This document shows positions 24,601 to 36,111 of a DNA stretch of 64,000 nucleotides, one piece after another. The DNA lies in contig NC_087377.1 in assembly GCF_963675165.1 (NCBI RefSeq), forward strand, positions 3,192,978 through 3,256,977. Reading direction: 5' to 3'. The notes under the pieces were generated by a model that did no database searches, was not told where the DNA came from, and saw only the letters and a program-made list of their open reading frames with translations. This stretch comes from Halichondria panicea (taxonomy: Eukaryota > Porifera > Demospongiae > Suberitida > Halichondriidae). The translations under genes were made by a program, and so were the position numbers. How positions within the stretch are numbered: the first letter of the stretch is position 1; each line of letters begins with the position of its first letter.

Positions 24601-27416
24601 AGTTTTCATTGATATCATTAGGCCAACCATCTTACATGTATCTCCGCCTCCTGCCTGCAAATCCTCACCACTAGATAGGCCCCCAAAAGACGGCATACTA
24701 TCGTCTCTCGGCTCGTCTAGAGGATCCACGTTGTTCGTCGTCAGTTTATACATATCCACACTGGTTTCAGTTAAAATTTTGATTTTATTTTCTCGTTCTT
24801 CAAGTTGTTTTCTCAAGCGATCAATTTCTTCTCTAAGGTTGTATACTAGAGAATCAGTGGGTGTGCTTTGTCCCATAATAAGGCCAATAGGGATAGAGCT
24901 TTCGAGGCCAATCATTTTGTCAGTACAATCTGAATCGGAGCTTGAAACTTTCGAGTACTGTCTTAAGACATCCGTAGAGGCTTCAGAAGTCTTTGAAAAA
25001 CCTCTCCCATCAATTTGCATTGAGGTATAATCTGATGGAAGCAATTTAGTTGCCACTTCCTATGAATGAGTGTGTATAAAAACAGAGCAATGGCTGATTA
25101 AACGATGCTTGGATGCACATAATTATTTTTATAAGAACAGTAGTAGCATGCATGAATAAAGAACTACTTGTGTATTGCGGTTATGGAAAATTGACCTCAC
25201 CATGGAAGCACACTGTTGAGGTTTCGTTGTTTCATCTTCTCCACGCTATAATTATATGAGGGAAAGAAGACTCCATATAAATATACAACTATCGTACTTC
25301 CGAAAGCGTTTGGGCAAGTAATCAGCTGTTCGTTGGCAACAAAAACTGATAAGGTATACTATAATAATTATGAGTTAATTTCTATGAGGTGTCACGTGTG
25401 AATCTCCTCTTTATATCGTCCTATACTAATAATTAAGCAATTTGGGGGACTACTAAAAATTAATGATGCATTTAGTGGGAAACCAGGAAATCGACATGCA
25501 TGCATTATACTGTTCAGTATAATGACAGTATAACAAGGTCGACTGTGTAGTTACATGCGAGCTACAGCACAGCTAGTGTATGAATTAATGTCCATACACC
25601 AATTAACACACACAATACGGGGTTATACTTTCAGTTATAATATACACGTACATATTACAATACTCCCGTGCAGATTAAATACCTGAAAGGAACTATACTA
25701 TAACCCTTGTGGCCGCCGTCCAACCTCGGGTATATAAGAGCCATAATTATGAAGTACAATTATAGGGGACAAGGTAATTGAACACTCACCATGGAAGCAC
25801 ACTGTAAGGGTTTCTTCATTTCATCTTCTCCATACTATAAAGAGTCCATAAAAAATTAATACTTGAAAACGTTTGGGCAAGTATGATTGCATGACAGGGG
25901 ATTTAACCATTTGTTTGAAATCAACAAGTATACGTACTGTTACAGTACAGTAATTACAGTGACAAGGTTGATTGTCGATATATATAGTTACGTGTCAGCT
26001 GCAGCACAGTATATATAGTTACACATGTACGCCTAGCCTAAACCCAACACCACATGCACGTACACTACGTATACAGCTTGTAATGAAAGCAAACAATAAC
26101 TATTTACTTGCACAGCAGCTATAATAATACATACACACGTATACAAGCTAGTACAATTAATACTAAATACCTGAAAAATCCCTGAATGGTGGAAGTCACC
26201 ACTACGCTGAGGGCTGTGAAAGAACGTGTCATGATAGAGTGGCACACACGAGTCCTGCATGTGGTGGTGGTTGATTGGGTCAGTGTACATGTATGTGCTA
26301 CTGCATTTTTATAACAAAACTGTGTTGTTGCAGTACAACTTTCATTCCACAATACAATTCTTATTTCCTCAGTTCCTATATAAGGATGCATTTCAGGCAG
26401 TACAAAACATTCCCTAGGGTTTCAGCGTTAATTGGTGCAATGGCTGTAATAGTAATACAGTGCATGGAACCCCTCTATAACGGACACCTTTGGGGAACAA
26501 TGTTTTGGCCTTTATACAGAGGTGGCCTTTGTTGAGAGGTTGTTTTGTACACGAACTGTTCATTTGGGACCTGGGTGACTGGCCGTTATATAGCAGCTGG
26601 CCTTTATTCGGAGGTGGTTAACAGAGGTTCCACTGTAATATTGTTGTTGTTGTTTATTTATACATGTACACATAATTATACCAGTCATGCAGGATTTCAT
26701 AAAGGAAAAATTGACAGGGGACACAAAAGTCAAAAATGGGGAGGGGGCAAGTCGGATATTCGTGTGCTCAGGCACACTGCTATCTAGGGGGGGGGGGGTC
26801 CGGGGGTGACAATGAGATTCCATTTCAGTCATGCATGAATGAATAGACTCAACATACAATTAACTGCAATTAAGAATAATTATGTGAGAGTGCCATCGTG
26901 ACAAGCTATTGCAGAACTTACAAGCTCAGGTCTTTTAGAATTCCAGTTGGAAGGGACATGCACTTCATTCGGTCGTTGGGTTTTGGGAGGTTGTGTATCA
27001 CATTGCAGAGATGGTTGTGGTGATGTACAGGATTTGTGACTGCTATTGGACGTATGATTGGCAGGTACTGTACTGAGTGAGGAGTATACATCTTGTGAAG
27101 TGATGGGATTTGTTAGGCTCGCTGGACTGGTTGGGAGATCCGATATCGCAGAGGTATTACTCAAACCTTGATTGCTTGTATTCAAGTACTGTGGCCCAGT
27201 GTGTGCTGCTGACTTGTCCCTAGTGTTAGTAGTAGGGCTGGACTTGTTCTTCTCATTCTTTTTTCGTTGTCTAGGTATGCTTTGTTCCTTACTTTTAGCA
27301 TCAGATTGGCCAAAAGTCCCCTGTGAAGGGGGCGAGGTCAAGGACGCTGTTGCTTCAATCGCTGGCTCAAACCGTGACATCGTACTTTCCTTGACAGGCT
27401 TTCTCTTCTCTGACAT
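19695..27416 (-). CDS. Gene E: large coiled-coil protein with UBAN ubiquitin-binding motif
   Basis: Fifteen exons (minus): 27416-26922, 26206-26171, 25834-25790, 25245-25201, 25059-24573, 24498-23915, 23506-22823, 22541-22339, 22128-22005, 21849-21721, 21561-21418, 21078-20962, 20762-20653, 20168-20105, 19748-19695. Total 3321 nt, 1106 residues, stop TAG. Residues 1-165 are low-complexity Ser/Thr/Pro; two similar 15-codon exons ((Y/R)GEDE..KP.QCASM) follow; then almost continuous coiled coil. Residues 945-961 read MQIYEDDFRSEREDREK, matching the UBAN core of NEMO/optineurin/ABIN (Y, DF, ER, RE, K in register), which binds linear or K63-linked ubiquitin. There is no C-terminal zinc finger and no kinase. 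Probably a cytosolic ubiquitin-reading scaffold; ubiquitin binding is inferred from the motif. Divergently paired with gene A. Confidence 0.82.
19807..20009. mobile_element. MITE in the last intron of E
   Basis: Termini CGTATAGCGCGA / TCGCGCTATACGG. TATATCACTAAAC occurs on both sides, and the E' copy of this intron (near 12390) has the single, uninterrupted version ATCACTAAACGGTACT, so the insertion happened after the duplication. Confidence 0.75.
21562..21680. repeat. (TG)n microsatellite abutting the UBAN exon acceptor of E
   Basis: About 120 bp of TG with GGTG and GCG interruptions. On the coding strand it ends ACACACAACAG directly at the exon starting at 21561. Confidence 0.95.
26458..26635. 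mobile_element. Short TA-flanked MITE in intron 1 of E
   Basis: Left CAGTGCATGGAACCCCTCTA, right ..TTAACAGAGGTTCCACTG; TA on both sides (26456-26457, 26636-26637). 178 bp. The GGAACCTCT terminus is of the Tc1/mariner/pogo type. Confidence 0.75.
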
Positions 27417-27818
27417 GTTGTCTTTTCTCTATACCGTATAGATCTAGCTAGACTATACATCTACAACTCCATGTGCTATGCCGATCTATATGATACGTAG
27501 GTAGAGTCTAGCGCAGCATGTACAGAGCTGATACTGAACCTTACACATCAGCCCCTCCCACTCTTGTGGTGCACACATTAATTGTGTGTGGTCTCTGTGC
27601 ACATGCATGGCCGGGGTAAGTACCCTTTATATTCCAATATTGAATTGCTGTGTAAGCATTTATATTGCTTGTTACGCCTTTTGCTGAGCTCTTCTTTGCG
27701 TTTAATTTTAGCTACATAGATCTAGCTAAATCTACATGCAGACACAAATCAGGCTACACTCTATCTACTGATAGCTATACTGAGAATCGAGTCTGAGAAG
27801 GAGGTTCACAAGAGAGCA
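27417..27818. promoter_or_regulatory. Divergent intergenic region shared by E and A
   Basis: About 400 bp between the start codons of E (minus) and A (plus). Contains CAGCCCCTCCCACTCTTGTG then GTGCACAC, and GAATTGCTGTGTAAGCAT, both repeated upstream of B (50590-50740). A bidirectional promoter is inferred; the split of the region between the two 5' UTRs is unknown. Confidence 0.6.
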
Positions 27819-30800
27819 ATGAGTGACAATGGGTACCAAGAGTACACTGGGGACCGACACACACTACCCAGGGCAAATCCTGTAGCAATGCCTAGAGTGG
27901 TCAGTTAATATATAATAATATGGATGATACCGGTATATCAGTATTGGTAATTGGGACGATGATTGTTATGACTGGATCACTATAAACTATGCTATAATCA
28001 TCACTCTGATTTAAAATGCCAGTTTGAGACTGCTTGTATATAGAGCTTAAACAAATGAAGCGCTGTACATGCAGTAGGCAAAATGTTCAATTGGTGAACA
28101 TGAGTTGCACTTTACTTCAGATGATTATGGTATAATTATATAATGCTAGGTATAGCATTTTAAAAATGCTACAACAGTTTGTACTCCGTCTGTTTTGCTA
28201 TCAATTTCATGCATTGTATAATTATAGATTGTAGCTATATCATATGTCAAAATGGGACTGATTTTGCAGGTAGAGGAGCTGAATATGATATGGCAAAACC
28301 AGAATGGTGGTGACCACACATCTTCCCCAATGAGGGGCAGGTGTGCTTCTCAATCTGCTTCAGCTACTACTACTGGTACTGAAAGATTGCTCGGGACAAG
28401 TGTACCAAATTTAAAGGTATGTATCTGTTGTACTTGAGGTAGTGGTGAGGTTAGAGTTGTGGTTTGCCTTTGTAGTTTGTTTAGCATGATAAGGGCCTGA
28501 TTCCCCCAAAGCCATATAGCATTTTGACCTCTGAGATCAAAGGAAACACTGTGCCACTATCTAGATACTGGCACATGGCTGAAGTTACCTAAAGCCCACC
28601 CTCCACCCAGTAACCTGAAACGGTCCCTTTTATAGTATAACACTGTTGCAGTATAAATTCACGTCACAACTATTACATACCAACTTAACATATTACCATA
28701 CACATGTACTGTGCAGTCACCGTTACAGCAGATGACAGGATCAGACAGAGTGGAAGTGGAAGCTGGAATCAAACCATCAATGTTCGGTGGTACACTACGT
28801 CGCAAAAAACCTCCGGTGGCTAGACCTCCGCAAGAGAAAAAGACTGAGCAAGAAACTTCAGGAGCTGACGTACGTTACAAAATCATCATTATGGCCTATA
28901 TAATTATAGTATAAGGCCTGTAGTGTATAATTATAGTGCATGGTGTCCAATATGCACACAATTGAAACTTAGTCATGAGCACTTTTGTTGGATCTGCAGA
29001 CTGAACTCGCGAAAATTTTGAACCGGAGAAGGAGAAAAAATGGTGAAGTTTCATCAGTTCAAAATGTGGAGACACTTGACAAAGTGAGCTAGTGCTGTCA
29101 TTGTGATTGTGATTATAATTAGATGCAAGGAAAATTCACAGATCAAACTTTGTACTGTTCTATATCTCCCACATGCCTATGAATATACATAATAATTATT
29201 ATCTCCATAATTATTCATAATTTAATTCCATTTAGGATGTCACCAATGCAGTACCTATTCCCCAACAAGTGGGTGCAATGGTGCAGGCTCCCGACAGTAA
29301 ACCACCACCGACAGATGCAAATCCTAAAACTTCAGTTATACCGCCTCCTGACAGTGAACCACCACCAACAGATGAAGATCCTAAAACGTCAGCTGTACCC
29401 AGGCCCTCCCCTCCTCCTGTATTGGCTTCAGCTATACCCAGACCCTCCCCTCCTCCTGTATTGGCTTCAGCTATACCCAGACCTTCCCCTCCTCCTGTAT
29501 TGGCTTCAGCTATACCCAGACCCTCCCCTCCTCCTGTAGCATTGAGACGGGTAAATTCAGTGAAAATTAGGCGTGAAAAATCAGAGAACAGCAGAACAGA
29601 AGAACGGCGTAGATCATTCCTACACCATGTAAGCTATAGCTATACAGTGACTATAATATAATTACGTACGTAAATATTACTCTTACGTCATAATTATATA
29701 TTATGTTAGAACTACAACAAAGTGATGGCTGCCACTTTTTATATTGCAGTGTCCATATTCACAAATGACACTCTCTACAGTGCATTATAAGCAACAGTGT
29801 ATTATAAGCATGCAGTGTACATTAAAGATACGTATACTCCCACAGCATTCCACCACCATAACAATCACATGCATGCTCTCACTATAACAAGTACTCACAT
29901 ATCACATGTCACATGTATAGGATCATCACGAGACTAAAGAGGTGGAGCGTAAACCATTGAGTGCACTACCGAAAATTGAGAAGCCTCGCGAGAATCCTGT
30001 ACCACCTCAGGAAGCCCTAAAATCACAACCAATATTAATTAGTGGTAACCAAAGCAAGCAAGCTATCACTGATGCTGGGTCCACTATAGCAGGGACACAA
30101 GCAATCAAACCAACGGAACAAGGATTCCAACTTCATCAAAAATTTTCTGCTAACCCGTTCACAAGTAATGTTCCTGAACCCACGATAAGTAGCACAGCAA
30201 CCCGATTGCTGCATGATGAAAAAGTCCTTTGTGTTGCTCATGAACAGAATCATACCAGGGTTGATCCTCAAGCTGCTAGGGGAGGAACAATAGAGACAAA
30301 AGTTGAGGCTTTTAAAGCTCATGAAAAACCAGGAGCAATTCAGAATCAGAGAGAGGGTTTAAACATTGGGGAGCTACCCAATCATGATGAAGAAAAACAG
30401 GACAATACTGACCAAACAGTGAGGCGTCTTCAAGATGGGCACACAAGGATGGAGGGTGAATTGAAGTTACAGCATGAGGAAACACGTCGTTTGGAACAGA
30501 ATTATAAGGTTAGTGGTGCATGGTGTTGAGAACCTATACGTATAATTATGAGTTCAATTAGTATGAGATGTCACTAGCTGTATATGCTGCTGATTAGTGC
30601 ATGCATGGTATCTTTGTGAGCACATCAGTACTAGTTTGCATATATGGTATACTACTCCTATATGTATTATTTAGACCATTTGTGATGGCAAGGCACTATG
30701 CTATATATATATATACAGACTGCATGCATGTGCACGCATGTTCTTAATGAAACCTCTTGAGTGTTGGTGGTGATTAATTCAAAAGGATGTAATTTATTTA

Positions 30801-33800
30801 TTGTTCTATCTATTATTTTAGAGACAAATTGATAGTATTCATCAAGAAATGCAAGAAGAGAGAAAGCAATTTCAAGATGAGCAGACACGAATGAAGGGTG
30901 AACTGAACTTACAACAAGAAGAAAAGTGTCGTTTGGAATTGAATTATAAGGTTAGTGGTGTTGAGTGCTAAGAGATTAATAATTATAATTATGCATGTAG
31001 TTGAATTAGGCCAACAGTTTTGTGATGGCAGGCATGTTGCGTATTTTATGTCGTTGTGTTTTACGTCTGTAATTCAGTATACTATTATGCATGTACGTAT
31101 ATTCAGTATACTATTATGCATGTACGTATATTCAGTATACTATTATGCATGTACGTATATTCAGTATACTATTATGCATGTACGTATATTCAGTATACAT
31201 GTACGTATATACAGTACGTACCCTATACGTATCATTGCAGCAGTTGATTTGTGATTGTATACAGTTAATTATGCTACAGATTGTGTGCACTATTCTTATA
31301 GTATGTGCATGTGTACAGCACCCATGCACTTGCATGTAAAGACATCATTATCAGCTGTTACCGTATAATTATTTTGTGTATTATTTTATTATTTAGAGAC
31401 AAATCGGTAATCTTCAGGAAGAAATGCAAAGAGATAGGACACAGCTTCGAGATGAACACACGAGGATGGTAGGAGAAATGAAAACACAGCATCAGGACGA
31501 ATTACATCGTTTAGAACACCAGGTGATGCGCTGTCTGTAGATGATGTAATTATAAACCATGCAGCAAAAACGTTCATGATATAAACTATTGCTAATAGCT
31601 AGTAGCTGTTGTGTGGCTTTGACACCTCCACCGAGGCATCAGCACCCGCGGTGCTTTCATTGTATTTTAATTTTATGATGATGTAATTATAAACCCTAAC
31701 ATTTCACGCATACAGGTACACACGACACAGAATTCAGTTCAAAGAAATGGCAGAGATGCTGAAATTAAAGACTTGAGGTCGAGACTTGAAGCAGCTCACG
31801 AGCACGTGGCCAAGCAAAATGACACCATTGTTCAGATGACTTTTGACTACGAGGCGCTTCAGATTCAGATAGAAGAAGTGAACTCTCAGGAGATAGTTAA
31901 AGATCTTGAGGGAAAAGTTGAACACTATCAAATTCAAGTAAGCATATGTATTACGTTTCTGTATCTTTCTTCGATTGTGTATACACGTCTCTTGGAAAAA
32001 TCATAAATGCTTGACCAAGTATGCAGAACATAGTTTACAGAGCCTATATAATTATTGTGGTCCCACTGCATGTGTACACTTTAGCTATAATATTAATTAG
32101 TGATTGACTTACGTCAAGCTAGGGCTTATAAAGAGAAGAAGGCATGCATGCAACTCACTTCTATACCCTATGTAATCAGAGACATACATAGAATCCAGTA
32201 GACCCCACTATATATACCCCCATGCGGGGCTGATTGAAAGTAAATCCCTCCCATACCCCCACTTAATAACCCCGGAATTTGACTACACGTGTGCATCTTT
32301 CCTGCATGGATCTCTTGTATGTTTGTATACTGAGGAAGTCAAATTCCCCACCCTATATCTCGCTCCTCAGGGTTACTTGCTAAATTAAAACCCCACCTTG
32401 CCCCGCAGGGGGGTAGTGGGGACTGACATCAATAGGTGCACAAGTGCAAGCATTTCGCCCACGGGAATGTAGTAACAGATTAAGTTTGCTGATTCTGAGA
32501 ATAGTTACATGTACATTAGCCTCGATCCCAGCCCCTCTCACTAGAGGGCCTGGTAACCACCGTTTGCGCGTGGGTGGATTCAATAGTAAATTTGTTAGTA
32601 AAACTCTTTGTAATTTATCAATTAACCTTTTGTACTATGGTCACCCACGTGGTTGATTAAACTATTTAGTGTCAAGAGAGAGAAATCGCCATCACAACTC
32701 TAGGCTCATACGAGGAGCACTGATCTTACTGAGATAGCATCAAACAAGCGTCTGGAAGCAAGTAGATTTGCCAGAGCCGGTCGGTACTGACAGAAAAACG
32801 CCTACCACTCTACCACAGTACAAAAGAAGACAAAATCTGGCTTTTCAACACTGGAGAGAGCTTGAACAAGAGCAGAACAGAAGTAGAAGCCATCACAACA
32901 AAACTAGTCACTAGTCTAGGTCGTAAATGTTGTAAGTAGCTACTGCTGTGATTTGTGCAATGACATAATTGTAAAATGTACAATATACTGACTAATTTAC
33001 TAAGATATCTCGATCCCCAAGAATCTTGGGGCAACTGACGCATGCGCAGACAGTGTATACCAGGCCATCTTTCTCAACTGAGAGCGGCCTGGAATCGAGG
33101 CTACGTGTACATGCTCTGCTTACGTTTAGGTTTGCAGATGAAAAGAGTTGTACACTGATATTGCATGATTGGAAAAACAGTACTAAAATAGATTTTCTAA
33201 CACCAGAAGTGAAATGCAATGCACTTTGCATTTTCCATAATAGGTCAGTCAATATGAGAACGACTTCAATGAAGAGCGAGCCGCTCGAGAGAGAGCTGTA
33301 GGCGAACAAGCAAGTGAAAAAAGGAGGCACCAGTTTGAAATGCAAGTGCTTGAAGACAACCTCAAAGAAGCTGTGGAATCAGAGAGAACACTTAAGCAGC
33401 ATGCAACAACAGAGCTCGATGAATTGAGGAGAAAACAGGCTGGATTGGAGAAAGAGTTCAACAAAGCATTGGCTATCCAAACATCACAACTGGATGCAGC
33501 TCGGGCAGAGAAGGCACGTCTGCTTACAACATCCGATCAGACTTGGTTGGATCATCAGAGAGAGCTAGACGAGATACGTCAACAAAACGATGGTTTGAAT
33601 CATACAGTCAAGAAGTATGAAGCTGACATTCAACAGCTGCTCTCTGATAACGAGGTAAATTATACAACTGAAATAAACGTGTGTTGAATATTGTTTCCAC
33701 TATTGTTATAGCGCACCCGTGAACTGGACAGAAAAATCGGTGAATACAATATTATTGTACAAGCCCTGAAAGTAAGTTGTTAGTACAATTTTGACTTGTA

Positions 33801-35119
33801 AAGTATTCACAAAATAACCACGAAACCTTGCTGTCAGGATGTATCACATTGTATATGTGTTTACAGACTAACCTTCAACGTCAGAAAGATCAGAACCAAA
33901 ATCTCACCACAACAAATCAGGAGCTAAATGTAAGAAGATGCATTTGCTTCAATCCTTTACTCCCATTCTACAAATGTACAGGTTATCCTTCAGCAACGGG
34001 ATCACAAAATCCAACAGCTAGAGGTAGTTAACAAATTGCTAAAATTGCAACTGTTACAATTGATTTTGTGCATGTATACAGGTCTGTTTGAGTAACAAGG
34101 ATGAGTTGTCTCCCTACATTCTACACCAAATCCCAGATCTTGGAGAGTGTAAAGGGGCGGGTTCGTACGGATCTGTCCACAGTATCCAGCTCAATGGGAT
34201 TAGTTGTATTGCCAAACGAATTCACGACATATTGCTTGGTCAAGGTAAAGAAGAAAGGGTGAGCTTGGAAGACAAACGAGCTGCCTACCAGAAGTTCTAT
34301 ACCGAGTGTGTGTTACTGAGTCGAATGCGTCACCCCAACATTGTCCAGTTCATGGGTGTGCACTACGGGCCACAGAGAGACTACGGGAAAGAGCTCACAC
34401 TAGTTATGGAGCGCCTGTACATGAATCTCGAGGATTGCTTAAAGCAGTATAAAAATGTAGAAATGTGGCTAAGGGTGTCAATTCTTCTAGACATCTCCCA
34501 AGGTTTGCTCCACCTTCATTCTCAAGGCATCATTCACCGAGATTTGACAGCTGCCAACGTTCTCCTCACTACGAGCTTCCATGCTAAAATTGCTGACCTT
34601 GGTGTGTCAAGAATCATCAATGTCCACCCTCTGGCTGCCTCTAAGCAGTCAATGATTCCTGGGGCCCTTGGATATATGCCCCCTGAGGTACTTGCTGAGA
34701 GACCTGAGTATGGCTCTGCTTTGGACATTTTCTCTTTTGGTGTGCTAATTCTGTTCGTCCTTCTTCAAGTGTTTCCACAATATTTTGACAATCTTGTTAC
34801 TCCAGACGGATTGATTCGCAAGGAATCTCATATTCAAAAACGTTCGAAATGGATCAACAAGTTATCATTCGAAAATCCCTTTCGCCAACTAATTTGTGAC
34901 TGCCTTCAAGATGATCCTGCACGAAGACCTGCCACTAACAATCTCAATTCTAGTCTCATTCAAATTGCCAAGACGTACCCCAAACCTTACCAAGATATTA
35001 TCAATATGCGAACACATTTGGTAAGCCAATCATTGTGTGGTATAGTGATTTATTTACTCGGTGCATGTGTGTCTATTATGCAGGCTCAGCCACAACAAGG
35101 TTTCCCCCGCTACTCTTGA
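27819..35119 (+). CDS. Gene A: UBAN coiled coil fused to TKL/RIPK-like kinase
   Basis: Fifteen exons, every intron phase 0: 27819-27899, 28270-28416, 28717-28869, 29000-29083, 29236-29628, 29921-30508, 30822-30950, 31397-31522, 31716-31937, 33244-33654, 33712-33771, 33867-33929, 33982-34023, 34082-35020, 35084-35119; 1157 residues. N-terminus basic/disordered (LNRRRRKN box), a Pro-rich exon with four 15-residue PRPSPPPVLASAI repeats, then coiled coil. Residues 642-658 (VSQYENDFNEERAARER) carry the UBAN signature. The kinase (about 850-1130) has a GAGSYG loop, K878, E908, HRDLTAAN (985-992), DLG in place of DFG, and PPE in place of APE; catalytic residues are present, so probably active. The closest class is TKL/RIPK-like. 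Ubiquitin binding and signalling role are inferred from motifs. Confidence 0.88.
31068..31205. repeat. 29-bp tandem repeat in an intron of A
   Basis: About five copies of TATTCAGTATACTATTATGC followed by ATGTACG. Intronic; it yields overlapping Tyr/Val-rich spurious ORFs. Confidence 0.95.
32518..33102. mobile_element. AGCCTCGAT...ATCGAGGCT interspersed element in an intron of A
   Basis: Left end AGCCTCGATCCCAGCCCCTC, right end GGCCTGGAATCGAGGCTA with GAGAGCGGCC inside. Short relatives occur at about 2391, 19125-19193, 37625, 58105 and 58352. Non-autonomous; exact ends are uncertain. Confidence 0.55.
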
Positions 35120-35696
35120 TAACTCTCTCTCTGCCATATATATATAGGGAAAACCATAAGTCAGTTATAGCATTAACTTATAATATAGGGTTTGACTCTG
35201 CTGTTTTCTATAAGTATCGGCGAGCTTTTACAACTTCGATATTTAATCCTGTATCTTATGATTAATCTGAACGACGGCACACATTTCTTCATTACCTGCA
35301 TATTTATGTTTTGATACTGTCACAATGTACCAATTCTCGAAGCTTGTATATAGCTACATGCATGCATTGGAGTACATCTATTAAGCAACAATTTAATACT
35401 TATACGACAGTGAATACGCGATACAGTTAATTTCAATAATTGCATGATCGGCCTATAGCTATCTATATAGCTGATTTATAACTCCCGATAATAGGGTTGG
35501 TAAATATGCTCGAGATATTCCCTATAATTATTAGGCTATTCTTTTATTCTCATTAACAGCCTTCTTGACTTGTTTAATCATCTATGTTTGAAAACAACAT
35601 TTCACAATGTCAGGCATAGCTACTTGGCTCCCTGTAAGAATAGTTATGGCAAGACTGGGGGTCAAACACATTTTTCTCATAATACCCCTTGTGGTA

Positions 35697-36004
35697 CAGT
35701 AGAACCTCGATTATCCGGCCCTCGATTATCCGGAACCTCGATTATCCGGCTTGGCAGTTTTCTTTTTAATCAGATTACATAATTCAGAAAATGGGCGTGT
35801 CCCTCAAATGCGCATGCGTGTTGCAGCTGTTACCATGGAGACATGCCTGCTTTTCTTTTGCGCATGCGCAGACAACATGCGGCACTGCTGTTCATCAATA
35901 AAGTGGGTGGATCAAGGCGTGGTTTATCTATTCGATTATCCGGCATATTCACTTATCCGGCCTGCTTCTGGAACCAAGGTGTCCGGATAATCGAGGTTCT
36001 ACTG
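35697..36004. mobile_element. Pogo/Tigger-like MITE between A and F
   Basis: Ends CAGTAGAACCTCGATTATCC and complement, flanked by TA (35695-35696, 36005-36006). The terminus and TA target match the Tc1/mariner pogo group. 308 bp, with internal repeats of CTCGATTATCCGG. It ends about 108 bp before the start codon of gene F. Confidence 0.9.
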
Positions 36005-36111
36005 TACCAAATTCCTGCAGATGCATCGTTATATAAAGTCATGCATAAGTGCAGTTTATTACTATTGTAAGTGTAGCAGCTAAACTCACAGAGACCATTA
36101 TTTCTCTTGCA

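Noticed and set aside
24182..25030. Plus-strand ORFs over exons of gene E (82 and 155 codons)
   Set aside because: Antisense shadows of minus-strand coiled-coil exons whose frame, splice sites and paralogy are clear.
27417..27818. NF-kB binding sites in the divergent promoter
   Set aside because: I searched by eye for GGGRNNYYCC-type sites and found no convincing one; CCCCTCCC is better described as GC-box-like.
34082..35020. Kinase domain of A as a pseudokinase because of DLG and PPE
   Set aside because: The metal-binding Asp, VAIK-type Lys, alpha-C Glu and HRD..N are all present; DLG occurs in active kinases.
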